A stretch of 64,000 nucleotides of DNA, from contig CAYLRU010000004.1 of assembly GCA_964386565.1 (NCBI GenBank), forward strand, positions 95,473 through 159,472. Reading direction: 5' to 3'. The notes beneath the pieces were generated by a model. The model searched no databases, was not told where the DNA came from, and saw only the letters and a list, made by a program, of their open reading frames with translations. The position numbers were made by a program, and so were the translations under genes. Below, piece after piece: positions 40,403 through 48,175 of the stretch. This DNA is from CAYLRU01 sp964386565. Lineage in GTDB: Bacteria > Desulfobacterota > Desulfobacteria > Desulfobacterales > UBA5616. Each line of letters starts with the position of its first letter. Position 1 is the first letter of the stretch.

Positions 40403-40723
40403 TTAAGATATTCAATCCAGATTTAAAAACACAAAAACATCAGGTCGGGCCGATGAATATAAACAAAAATACAAGATATAGCGGGGTTGGAGTCGGAATA
40501 GCCTGTTTTTTTGATTAGCGAAATCAAATTACCAGACATGCCTGAGTATACGCCAACGCCTTGCTTTCTTCACGCTATCCGATATTTTTATATCAAAGTC
40601 TCCGGCTGCAAGCAACTAAAATATTTCTTTACGTGTCCGACCCATACCCGGAATGGCAATAACGGATGAACCGGAATCCTGTGAGTCCGCGGGATTCCGG
40701 CCGGCGCCTCAACCCGCAGGCCG
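40403..40723. other. Intergenic region upstream of the giant gene
   Basis: No gene is supported here. The region is AT-rich near the giant gene. It holds a short palindrome, TTGATT/AATCAA at 40511-40527 (loop of five), and a longer hairpin at 40671-40700. I could not pick a convincing -10/-35 pair or a strong ribosome binding site for the giant gene. Confidence 0.5.
40671..40700. other. Perfect 9-bp hairpin
   Basis: CCGGAATCC (40671-40679) pairs with GGATTCCGG (40692-40700) around a 12-nt loop. No T-run follows on either strand, so it does not look like an intrinsic terminator. It may be a dispersed repeat or a protein site. Confidence 0.45.
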
Positions 40724-40751
40724 AAAAAAAGACAACCCGGAAATGATTGTC
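40724..40751 (-). terminator. Intrinsic terminator of the tRNA operon
   Basis: Reading the minus strand just past the tRNA-Arg 3' end, GACAAT (40751-40746) pairs with GTTGTC (40736-40731; one G-U pair). Seven Ts follow at 40730-40724. The position right after the tRNA pair supports the call. Confidence 0.6.
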
Positions 40752-40760
40752 CTGATAAAT

Positions 40761-40837
<77 letters not shown>

Positions 40838-40882
40838 ACAATTCATAAGACCAATGCACGGTGCAATGGTCTTTATTATTTA

Positions 40883-40959
40883 TGGGGTGAGTGATGGGAC
40901 TTGAACCCACGACAACCGGGGCCACAACCCGGTGCTCTGCCAACTGAGCTACACCCACC
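40883..40959 (-). tRNA. tRNA-His (anticodon GTG)
   Basis: The minus strand folds as tRNA-His. Acceptor arm GTGGGTG pairs with CACTCAC. The extra G at -1 (40959) faces C73, the hallmark of tRNA-His. The anticodon loop is TTGTGGC (GTG), the T-arm carries GGTTCAAGTCC, and CCA is encoded. It lies 45 bp upstream of tRNA-Arg in the same direction. Confidence 0.95.
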
Positions 40960-40974
40960 ATAAAAGAGAGCCAC

Positions 40975-41003
40975 TGTGTACCAGATTGTAAGCCCCTTTT
41001 CAA
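40975..41003 (-). promoter_or_regulatory. Sigma-70-type promoter for the tRNA-His/Arg pair
   Basis: On the minus strand, TTGAAA (41003-40998) is followed after exactly 17 nt by TACACA (40980-40975). The box sits 15 bp before the tRNA-His 5' end, the usual distance for a short tRNA leader. Confidence 0.6.
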
Positions 41004-41139
41004 GTAGTTTTATGGTTATTATCCATTTTACGGACAGGAAACTTGCTATTGACCCTGCCTGATCATCTGATATATTGAGCATTCATTCAAGAGCGGTCAT
41101 GAACCAGTGAAACAGTGATTCACTTAAAATTTTGTCCGG

Positions 41140-41273
41140 CCGGAAACGGTGGATTTTGGTTCAGCACAAGGCCTGAGCAATTTTGAAACCACGGGAAGAA
41201 CACATGTGCTGTTGTTGTTGAGGGTTTCAAAAGAAAAAAAACACGACTTCGGGCCAAACAATGCCGTTTCCGG
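41140..41273. repeat. Nested inverted-repeat element (REP-like pair, outward arms)
   Basis: Two perfect 10-bp inverted repeats are nested. CCGGAAACGG (41140-41149) matches CCGTTTCCGG (41264-41273), and TTTTGAAACC (41181-41190) matches GGTTTCAAAA (41223-41232). The core holds the palindrome CACATGTG. The arms share words (GGTTTCAAAA, GGGCCAAxxAAT) with the element at 58404-58542, which suggests a dispersed intergenic family. No coding potential is seen. Confidence 0.6.
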
Positions 41274-41306
41274 ATGGACACTATCTAAACGAATGCAGGT
41301 GGAATT

Positions 41307-41501
41307 TTGACCGGATTTAAGATTTTCATTCTTCGGGCAATTTTGGGGGTTGTGTTTGCCGTTTTTTTATCCCGCATGTTCTATCCCCGGGCGAATTTTT
41401 TCTATGTCATCGGACTTTGCGTCATTTTGGTGGGACTGGCCTACCTGGCCGAGTATCTTCGCAACCGGCGAACGGAAAAAGAAATTCATCCCCAGGAGTG
41501 A
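41307..41501 (+). CDS. Small two-helix membrane protein
   Basis: This 64-residue protein of unknown function has two hydrophobic segments, about residues 5-24 (FKIFILRAILGVVFAVFLSR) and 31-50 (FFYVIGLCVILVGLAYLAEY). It ends in a charged tail (RNRRTEKEIHPQE). The start is TTG, preceded by AGGTGG a few bases upstream; no ATG lies in a better place. It ends 6 bp before selB, whose ribosome binding site overlaps its last codons, so the two are probably co-transcribed. I do not recognise the family. Two closely spaced helices fit a small inner-membrane protein. No link to selenocysteine metabolism can be shown from the sequence. Confidence 0.7.
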   Translation: MTGFKIFILRAILGVVFAVFLSRMFYPRANFFYVIGLCVILVGLAYLAEYLRNRRTEKEIHPQE

Positions 41502-41507
41502 CGACCA

Positions 41508-43418
41508 TTGAAACAGATTATTCTCGGTACGGCCGGACATATCGACCACGGCAAAACATCACTGATCAGGGCCATAACCGGTATTGACACGGATCGCTTG
41601 AAAGAGGAAAAAGAGCGCGGTATTACCATTGAACTGGGATTCGCCTCTTTAACCCTTCCCAGCGGCCAGCACGTCGGCATTGTGGATGTGCCGGGCCATG
41701 AAAAATTCGTCAAGAACATGGTGGCCGGGGCATCCGGAATCGACATCGTGGCCATGATCATCGCAGCGGATGAAGGGATCATGCCCCAGACCCGCGAGCA
41801 TCTTGAAATCTGTTCCCTTCTGGGAATTCAACACGGCGTGGTGGTATTGACCAAAACCGACATGGTGGATGAAGACTGGCTCGAACTGGTGACCGAAGAC
41901 GTCAGCGACTTTGTTCAGGGAACGTTTTTGGAAAACAAGCCTATCGTAAAAGTATCATCCGTCACCGGCCAGGGAATCGACGGCTTTTTGAAATCACTGG
42001 ACGAACAGATCGCCACAATTCCTGAAAAACCGCCGGCCAGCCTTTTCAGGCTCCCCGTGGACCGGGTTTTTTCCATGAAAGGATTCGGTACGGTGATCAC
42101 CGGTTCCCTGATTTCCGGAAACATCCGTATCGGCGAGACCATCATGATCTACCCGTCCGGAATTACATCAAAAATCAGGGGAATTCAGGTCCACAACGAC
42201 GGTATTGAACAAGCCCGGTCAGGTATGCGAACGGCAATCAACTTCCAGGGGCTTGAGAAAGCGGCGATCAATCGCGGAGACATTCTGGCCAGACCGGACA
42301 CCTTGAAACCCAGTTTTATGGTGGATGTTCTGCTGACGTATTTGAAAAGCAACACCAAGCCCATCAAAAACCGATCCCGGGTTCGCTTCCACTCCGGCAC
42401 CAGTGAAATTCTCGGTAATCTCATATTGCTTGACAGGGATGAACTCTCCGCCGGAGATACGGCAATTGCCCAGCTTCGCTTGGATGCCCCGGTATGCTTG
42501 GTCCGGGACGACCGTTTTGTCATCCGCAGCTACTCGCCGGTCCGCACCATCGGCGGCGGCATCATCATCAACCCTATTTGCAAAAAGCATAAACGTTTCA
42601 AGACGGAAATTATTGAAGGGTTATACCGAATCACGGACAACACGCCTGAAAACATCATTGCCTATCATGCCGAGACAGCGGGAACCTCCGGCGTTTCCCT
42701 GACCGACCTGAAATTGATGACCAACCAGTCGGACAAAACCCTTAACCAACTGATCCAGGTACTGCTGTCGAATAAGATCCTGATTTTAACCGATAAAGAA
42801 AACCGGATTTACATTCATCAGAAGACATTTGACGATATTGCGGATAAAATCACCCGGTACCTCATGGATTTTCATCAACGTCAGGCCCTGAAACCGGGAA
42901 TGCCCAAGGAAGAACTCAAATCCAAATTTCCCCGGATGAAAAATCCCAAGCTTTTTAACCAGGTCCTGGATCGAATGATAAAGGACAATGTCGTTGTGTT
43001 GACCGAGGATATCGTTCGTCTTGCCGGACATCGGGTTTCCCTTGGGGCAGACCAGGAAAAGGCCAAAAAAAAAATTATCAGCACTTACGCTCAGAGCGGT
43101 CTTACACCGCCCTATTTCCGGGATGTTGCCAAGGATCTGGATATGCCGTCGCAAAAGGCCATGGACATCCTCATGCATCTGGTTGAAGAAAAAAAAATCG
43201 TCAAAACAAAGGATGATCTTTTTTTTGACGCCGGCGCCGTAAAGGATCTGCAGGACCGGCTCATTTCCTTTCTGGAAAAAAACGGCGAGATTTCAACACC
43301 CCAATTCAAAGATTTAACCGGTGCATCGAGAAAATACGTGATTCCGTTGATCGAATATTTTGATGCCCAAAACATAACCATCAGAATCGGCGATATTCGC
43401 AAATTAAGAAAAGGTTGA
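41508..43418 (+). CDS. selB: Selenocysteine-specific elongation factor SelB
   Basis: SelB is a GTPase that delivers Sec-tRNA(Sec) to the ribosome at UGA codons followed by a SECIS hairpin. The 636 residues are a normal length. The N-terminal GTPase domain shows G1 GHIDHGKTS (residues 10-18), the switch segment ERGITIELGF, G3 DVPGHE and G4 TKTD. Beta-barrel domains follow (PVDRVFSMKGFGTVITGS). The C-terminal third is a series of winged-helix modules, the SECIS-binding part, ending DAQNITIRIGDIRKLRKG. The start is TTG with AGGAG 9 bp upstream. No selA, selC or selD is in the window. Its likely client here is the HdrA at 55953-58400. I rate the identification as near certain. Confidence 0.96.
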   Translation: MKQIILGTAGHIDHGKTSLIRAITGIDTDRLKEEKERGITIELGFASLTLPSGQHVGIVDVPGHEKFVKNMVAGASGIDIVAMIIAADEGIMPQTREHLEICSLLGIQHGVVVLTKTDMVDEDWLELVTEDVSDFVQGTFLENKPIVKVSSVTGQGIDGFLKSLDEQIATIPEKPPASLFRLPVDRVFSMKGFGTVITGSLISGNIRIGETIMIYPSGITSKIRGIQVHNDGIEQARSGMRTAINFQGLEKAAINRGDILARPDTLKPSFMVDVLLTYLKSNTKPIKNRSRVRFHSGTSEILGNLILLDRDELSAGDTAIAQLRLDAPVCLVRDDRFVIRSYSPVRTIGGGIIINPICKKHKRFKTEIIEGLYRITDNTPENIIAYHAETAGTSGVSLTDLKLMTNQSDKTLNQLIQVLLSNKILILTDKENRIYIHQKTFDDIADKITRYLMDFHQRQALKPGMPKEELKSKFPRMKNPKLFNQVLDRMIKDNVVVLTEDIVRLAGHRVSLGADQEKAKKKIISTYAQSGLTPPYFRDVAKDLDMPSQKAMDILMHLVEEKKIVKTKDDLFFDAGAVKDLQDRLISFLEKNGEISTPQFKDLTGASRKYVIPLIEYFDAQNITIRIGDIRKLRKG

Positions 43419-43431
43419 AAAAGGAGCGGTC

Positions 43432-44598
43432 ATGGAAAACATGAATCCAGATGAAAACCGATCAGATACCCAGGGTTTTGCAAGCTTTGCTTCCAAACGG
43501 ATTGTCATTGTTGTGGTCTGTGTGGTTATCGGTCTGTGGCTGGTCGCCAAAATTCTGGGGCTGTTCAGCATACCATCGCCCCAGCATGTCCAATCCGTTT
43601 CAAGCGATATAAAGACAACGATGTCCGAACCGGTCAAGGCCCGGGAAGCAACAACAACCGTCCCGAATAAACAGGCATCAGTCGAGATACATGCTGTTAC
43701 ACCTACACCGCCCGCATCCCATTCACCGACGGCGGAAAAAGAAATCGTCCCCCCATCCGCAAAAAAACCCGATGAAACCGGCAATATTGCGAAATCCGCA
43801 GTGCATGGATCCACCGCAGACCATTCAAAAGACACTGGATCTAAAAAACCCCTGGGCGTGGCGTTTGTGGAAGCCCTCATCGAACCCATGGACCATGAAC
43901 TCAATCACAGATGGTGGGGATGGCGTCCGAATGATATTTTAAATTTTACGGATAATGTGAACAATTTTCAGCTCGGCGTCCTGGAAGTGACCCGCCGGAC
44001 ATCCGTAGTGCTGGCGGAAAGAATTTCAAGAACCGGCGTTACGGCCGCTTTTGACCCCAACCTTGAACGGGCCATGAACTGGTTTATGATTAAGGCGGAC
44101 CGGTATTGGTTCCCCTCGGCCGAATCAAAATACAAGGAGGGGCTTGAAGAACTGAATGCTTATAAAAAACGGCTTGAAAAGAAAACAGCGCCTTTTTATG
44201 TCCGAACCGACAATCTCATTCCCCTGCTTGCGGCGTATGTCGACCTGTTGGGAAGCTGCGAGGAAAATCTGGTCAAGTTCACCGAAGAGGACGGAAATTC
44301 AGTGAGCTTCTTTACGGCCGACGATTATTTTTATTATGCAAAAGGCGTCACCAGCACCATGGTCAAGGTTTTAGAGGCCGTGGCAGAGGATTTTGCCCTG
44401 ACCGTCGAGTCCCGCAGAGGATCCGAGGTGCTGCATCATGCCATCGAGGCCTGTCATCACGCTATTGAAATCAACCCCATCGTCATCACCAACAGCCGGT
44501 TAAGCGGCATCCTGGCCAACCACCGTGCCAACATGGCGGCCCCGGTGAGCCACGCCCGGTTTTATCTGGAGGTGCTGGTGAAGACGCTGTCGACTTGA
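43432..44598 (+). CDS. DUF2333 family membrane-anchored protein
   Basis: The 388-residue protein starts with a short cytoplasmic part. One transmembrane helix follows at about residues 24-45 (RIVIVVVCVVIGLWLVAKIL), then a low-complexity Pro/Thr/Ser/Lys linker to about residue 140, then a folded domain. That domain contains HRWWGWRPNDIL, FTDNVNNFQLGVLEVTRR, an AMNWFMIKADRYWFPSAE segment and a C-terminal LANHRANMAAPVSHARFYLE stretch. These match my memory of DUF2333, a family of unknown function. Its start (AGGAGCGGTC before ATG) lies 13 bp after selB, so it is probably in the same transcript. The topology suggests a periplasmic, mostly helical domain tethered to the inner membrane. The function is unknown. 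Confidence 0.8.
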   Translation: MENMNPDENRSDTQGFASFASKRIVIVVVCVVIGLWLVAKILGLFSIPSPQHVQSVSSDIKTTMSEPVKAREATTTVPNKQASVEIHAVTPTPPASHSPTAEKEIVPPSAKKPDETGNIAKSAVHGSTADHSKDTGSKKPLGVAFVEALIEPMDHELNHRWWGWRPNDILNFTDNVNNFQLGVLEVTRRTSVVLAERISRTGVTAAFDPNLERAMNWFMIKADRYWFPSAESKYKEGLEELNAYKKRLEKKTAPFYVRTDNLIPLLAAYVDLLGSCEENLVKFTEEDGNSVSFFTADDYFYYAKGVTSTMVKVLEAVAEDFALTVESRRGSEVLHHAIEACHHAIEINPIVITNSRLSGILANHRANMAAPVSHARFYLEVLVKTLST

Positions 44599-44680
44599 AT
44601 TAAATTGGGTATCGGGTAGGGTCTTGTGCCTCGTGTGGCGGAAGACAGGCAGTGATTAAGGGAGGATTTTAAAACAACTT

Positions 44681-46030
44681 CTACGACACCCTGAGCATAT
44701 AATCCACAACCCGTTTGATGTGGTTGACGGTGCTGCATTCCCGGGCCAGGAAGCAATACGGCATGTAACGCTTCATTTCCGAATCCCCGGTCCCCCAAAA
44801 AGTGACCGGCTCCGGATTCAGCCAGATAATCCGTTTACTCCGCTCCTGCAGCAGTTTTAAAATATCGGTCCTGGGTTTTCCGAAATTGTTTCGGGCATCC
44901 CCCAGAATCAAGATGGTGGTTTTATGGGTGACCCGGTCCAGCCAATTTTCCTTAAAATCCGCAAACGCCTGACCATAGTCGGTGGAAGATAACCGCAAAT
45001 CAAGCCCCTGGCCCCTTAAAATCCGGTCCAAGGCTTCTTCGGTTCTATAGCTTTCAAAGACATGGCTGACCTCCACCAGGTTGGAGCAAAATGCAAACGA
45101 ACGCACCCGGGCCAGTGAATCGTTGAGGCTGTAGAGAAAGAGAAGTAAAAACCGGACAACGTTTTCCACGGATCGGCTCACATCGCAGATCGCCACGATA
45201 TCCGGTCGGTCCTCTTTTTTGGTTTTCCATTTTGGATCGATGATGATTCCCTGGTAGACGACATTGGCACGCAGGGTTTTTTTAAGATCCAGCAGGCCGC
45301 GCTTGGCGGTTTTCTTTCGTCTGGAATGAAGATCATTCAGCCGCCTGACCATTTTCTTAATCAGTGCCTGCATTCTGCGGAAATCTCTTTCCTCTACGTT
45401 GGAAAGTTTGGTATCTTTTAAAAACCGTTCCAGGAGTTCCTCGGGCACATTCCCGGCAAACAGGGAATACTGCTTTTCCACATAATTTCTCACATGGTCC
45501 ACCAGTACGTTTTTGGCCTCCTGAAGATTTTTCCCCTGCTGTTGCAGGGACGGATCATCGGACATCCCCAATTTTTTGATATCCTCGTCCAGTCCGGCAG
45601 CCCCCATCCCCTGCAGAATTCTTCTCGCATACAACGACTTCTGGGTGAAAAAAGAAATGTTTTTCACATTGGCCTTTTCTGCCGATTCCTGAAGGGCGGC
45701 GCCAAGCCCGGCGGTATCGCCGGCCATCAGCATCCGGGTAAGTTCCGAAACGCCGCCGATATCATCGGAAGATACGGGATCCGCCGGTCCGTCAAGGGGC
45801 GTATTGATATCCCCTGCTGAAAAAAATCGGTTGAAGCACTCATCGAAAATTTCCTGCTCACGCCTGGATTTCGCAAGGGTGGACGACAATGCATTCTTAA
45901 ATATACGCCGATCCGCATATCCCACCAAACGGGCGGCATTCATCGCATCCATATTTTCGGCAATGGAAATCCGGACACCGGAATGCCGCAATGCCGTAAT
46001 AAAATCCAGCAGAACCTGTTCCACATTCAA
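44681..46030 (-). CDS. CoxE-like VWA domain protein
   Basis: The 449-residue protein has a helical N-terminal half (SGVRISIAENMDAMNAARLVG) and a C-terminal von Willebrand A domain. The VWA part starts at about residue 270 with DIVAICDVSRSV, an intact DxSxS metal-binding (MIDAS) motif, and includes SSTDYGQAFADF and TTILILGDARNN. This matches CoxE-like proteins, which pair with MoxR/CoxD-type AAA ATPases in metal-centre assembly or enzyme activation. The MoxR gene lies 68 bp upstream on the same strand, fitting that pairing. The partner enzyme is not identifiable; no CO dehydrogenase or other obvious client is adjacent. Confidence 0.85.
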   Translation of the reverse strand: MNVEQVLLDFITALRHSGVRISIAENMDAMNAARLVGYADRRIFKNALSSTLAKSRREQEIFDECFNRFFSAGDINTPLDGPADPVSSDDIGGVSELTRMLMAGDTAGLGAALQESAEKANVKNISFFTQKSLYARRILQGMGAAGLDEDIKKLGMSDDPSLQQQGKNLQEAKNVLVDHVRNYVEKQYSLFAGNVPEELLERFLKDTKLSNVEERDFRRMQALIKKMVRRLNDLHSRRKKTAKRGLLDLKKTLRANVVYQGIIIDPKWKTKKEDRPDIVAICDVSRSVENVVRFLLLFLYSLNDSLARVRSFAFCSNLVEVSHVFESYRTEEALDRILRGQGLDLRLSSTDYGQAFADFKENWLDRVTHKTTILILGDARNNFGKPRTDILKLLQERSKRIIWLNPEPVTFWGTGDSEMKRYMPYCFLARECSTVNHIKRVVDYMLRVS

Positions 46031-46062
46031 TTCCTTAATACCGGCAGAAAAAAGGTTTAATG

Positions 46063-46082
46063 ATCACTCATCACCCAAACCC
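46063..46082. repeat. 20-bp intergenic repeat (copy 1)
   Basis: The minus strand reads GGGTTTGGGTGATGAGTGAT, matching 50165-50184 on the plus strand at 19 of 20 positions. Both copies lie in short intergenic gaps (VWA/moxR and korB/korC). The function is unknown. Confidence 0.5.
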
Positions 46083-46098
46083 TGCCCCTGAACCTTTA

Positions 46099-47046
46099 TC
46101 AATAATTCGCCCTGGACGCCTTCGCCATCAAATCCGACATATGTTCCCGCACGACATCCATGTCTTCTTCAAATTTTATAAATACGTTCAGGGTACCCCG
46201 AACCAGACCCGGTTCCAGTTGGGAAGAATGGAGCAGCACGAGTACTTTCGCCCAGTCAATGGTTTCACTGACGGAAGGAACCTTTTTTAAATCCAGTTCC
46301 CGAACTCCCTGGATAAAGCCCACAAGCTGATTTTTAAGGTTTTCGGATATACCCGGTACTTTTACATGAATGATCTGTCTTTCCAGCCGGGCTTCCGGAA
46401 ACGGGATAAACAGGTGAAGACATCTTCGTTTTATAGCCTCGCTCATTTCCCGGGTATTATTGCTGGTCAAAAAGACATAGGGTCTTGACAAGGCTTCCAC
46501 GGTACCGATCTCGGGAACCGACACCTGGAAATCGGAAAGAATTTCCAGCAAAAACGCCTCAAATTCCTGGTCTGATTTGTCCACTTCATCCACGAGCAGG
46601 ACCGATCCGGATTCCTGTCGCAGAGCAGTCAGCAGGGGTCGGGGTTCAAGGAAATGGGTGGAATAAAAGATGTCGTCATATTGATGCAGCCGTTCCATGG
46701 ATGCCGTGAGACCTTCGGCACCCTGGAGGATATCGTTGAGCTTGTCTTTTAAAATCTGGGTGTACAGCAACTGCTTTCCGTATTTCCATTCATACAGGGC
46801 CTTGGATTCATCCAGTCCTTCGTAACACTGCAGGCGGATTAACGGCAGGTCCAGATAGGCAGACATGATCTTGGCCAGTTCCGTTTTTCCGACACCGGCC
46901 GGCCCCTCGACCAGAATGGGTTTCCCAAGATGGTAGGCCAGGTACAGGGTGGTTGCAATTTGGTTGTTGCACACATATCCGTTTTTTTCAAATCCGATCC
47001 TGATCTGATCCACGGATGAAAATTTATCATCAAGCTGAGCATTCAT
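46099..47046 (-). CDS. MoxR-type AAA+ ATPase
   Basis: The 315-residue protein has Walker A GPAGVGKTE (about residues 49-57), Walker B SVLLVDEVDKSD, sensor 1 VFLTSNN, and the arginine-finger region EAIKRRCLHLFIPFP. Length and motif order match MoxR/CoxD AAA+ chaperones, which use ATP to insert cofactors or remodel client enzymes together with a VWA partner. The start ATG follows AAGGAAAG. It reads divergently from the kor operon and convergently towards the DUF2333 gene. The client is unknown. Confidence 0.9.
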   Translation of the reverse strand: MNAQLDDKFSSVDQIRIGFEKNGYVCNNQIATTLYLAYHLGKPILVEGPAGVGKTELAKIMSAYLDLPLIRLQCYEGLDESKALYEWKYGKQLLYTQILKDKLNDILQGAEGLTASMERLHQYDDIFYSTHFLEPRPLLTALRQESGSVLLVDEVDKSDQEFEAFLLEILSDFQVSVPEIGTVEALSRPYVFLTSNNTREMSEAIKRRCLHLFIPFPEARLERQIIHVKVPGISENLKNQLVGFIQGVRELDLKKVPSVSETIDWAKVLVLLHSSQLEPGLVRGTLNVFIKFEEDMDVVREHMSDLMAKASRANY

Positions 47047-47602
47047 CAGATTCTTTCCTTTTTATGATATCCTCTCCGTACCCTGTTTCCAGGACACCGC
47101 GGCATGAGATTTGATTCCGGAGGTTTTCATACCGGCAACCATATCTATAAATCATAAGGTTTTCAAGACAATTGGACATTTATGTGAGAATTCCGGGCCC
47201 TGGAGATCGAATTTTCTCATGACAGGTAATTTGTCACATTGATTTTATTTCGCAAGTGAATCTAAAACCTGATTTTAAAACAATTTTCTTGATATTTATC
47301 CCGGATTGGGTCTCAAATAACCTGAATATTTCTTGTCTTGCTCAATTGTTTGCCGCTGGAATGGATACTGAAAATACGCAATGGTGGCAGGTATGGATTA
47401 AAACCGGTCTTCTCAACTGTTACCCCCCTGCCTTTTCTTTTTCCGTTTTTTCCGCCTACCTCATCACATACGGCAAAATATCTTCACTCTCCCCTACTTC
47501 GTTATCTTTAGACCTTCATTTATTTTTTCCTGCTCAAAATAATATCGGTCATATTTATACCACATGATATTTATTAACAATTTTTTCAAATTATTGATGG
47601 AT

Positions 47603-47640
47603 ACCCCTCTAAAAAATGCAGGGGTTTCTTGATTTTTTCT
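47603..47640 (+). terminator. Terminator-like hairpin upstream of the kor operon
   Basis: ACCCCT (47603-47608) pairs with AGGGGT (47620-47625) around an A-rich loop. A T-rich tract (TTTCTTGATTTTTTC) follows. It could end transcription entering from the left or act as an attenuator if transcription starts further upstream. It lies before the best promoter candidate. Confidence 0.4.
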
Positions 47641-47661
47641 TTAAACATATCGTTTTACCCC

Positions 47662-47690
47662 TTGATCTGTTATGTTTTTTCATATATATG
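47662..47690 (+). promoter_or_regulatory. Candidate sigma-70 promoter of the kor-hdr operon
   Basis: TTGATC (47662-47667) and TATATG (47685-47690) are spaced by 17 nt. Transcription from here would leave a leader of roughly 50 nt before the ferredoxin ATG at 47745. This is inferred from sequence only. Confidence 0.4.
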
Positions 47691-47744
47691 GAGCATATCG
47701 ATACTGCTACAATTCAAAAAATTATATATATTAAGGAAAGACCC

Positions 47745-48011
47745 ATGGATTTCTGGCGAGTACCGCTTGATGCAGACGACATTGAGATTACACAAGGCAT
47801 TGTATATATCATAGAAGACCGGTGCAAAGGGTGCGGATATTGTATCGAATATTGTCCCAAACAGGTTCTTGAGTTCTCCAAGGATTTTAATTCGAAAGGG
47901 TATCATCCCCCAACGGCTGTGAAAGCGCATGAATGCGTAAATTGCCACTATTGTGAAATCATCTGCCCGGAATTTGCCATTTATTCCGTTGAAGCCCCCC
48001 TTTCCGCATGA
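47745..48011 (+). CDS. korD: 2x[4Fe-4S] ferredoxin, delta-type subunit of 2-oxoacid:ferredoxin oxidoreductase
   Basis: The protein has 88 residues when started at ATG 47745, which has AAGGAAAG just upstream. A longer in-frame start at 47616 would add a hydrophobic stretch with no ribosome binding site. Two cluster motifs are intact: CKGCGYCIEYCP (about residue 28) and CVNCHYCEIICP (about residue 65). It would carry electrons from the KorABC catalytic subunits to the partner flavoproteins. It is first in the operon, with a 164-bp gap to korA, as in other four-subunit oxoacid oxidoreductases where the delta subunit leads the operon. Confidence 0.88.
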   Translation: MDFWRVPLDADDIEITQGIVYIIEDRCKGCGYCIEYCPKQVLEFSKDFNSKGYHPPTAVKAHECVNCHYCEIICPEFAIYSVEAPLSA

Positions 48012-48175
48012 CATCTTTTCGGTTCATTTCCCGGTCCGGCGGGATATTGAACCCATCGCGTTCTTCTTGACAGGATACCCGGGAACGCATCGGCAACACC
48101 GGCTGAGGTTTTTTATCGTCCGATTCAACAATATCGGCGAAAAAACAAATATACTATACAGGATAAGAGGTACGA

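Larger units (their letters stand above)
47047..47744. other. AT-rich divergent intergenic region before the kor operon
   Basis: About 700 bp separate moxR from the ferredoxin gene. The base composition is clearly more AT-rich than the genes around it. A 103-codon frame at 47256-47567 has no ribosome binding site and no recognisable protein features, so I treat it as non-coding. The right end holds a terminator-like hairpin and a promoter candidate, listed separately. Confidence 0.6.

Noticed and set aside
40671..40700. Hairpin as a terminator for the tRNA operon
   Set aside because: It lacks a T-run. A better terminator with seven Ts lies closer to the tRNA at 40724-40751.
41140..41273. Possible selC (tRNA-Sec) next to selB, given the strong inverted repeats
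   Set aside because: No T-loop GGTTCRANTCC, no TCA anticodon loop and no 8-bp acceptor stem with CCA could be found. The repeats match another intergenic element instead.
44562..44798. Minus-strand frame of 78 codons overlapping the ends of the DUF2333 and VWA genes
   Set aside because: It overlaps two well-supported genes in another frame and shows no features of its own.
47256..47567. 103-codon plus-strand frame upstream of the ferredoxin gene
   Set aside because: No ribosome binding site, AT-rich composition unlike the genes, no recognisable features, and it ends before the operon's terminator-like hairpin.
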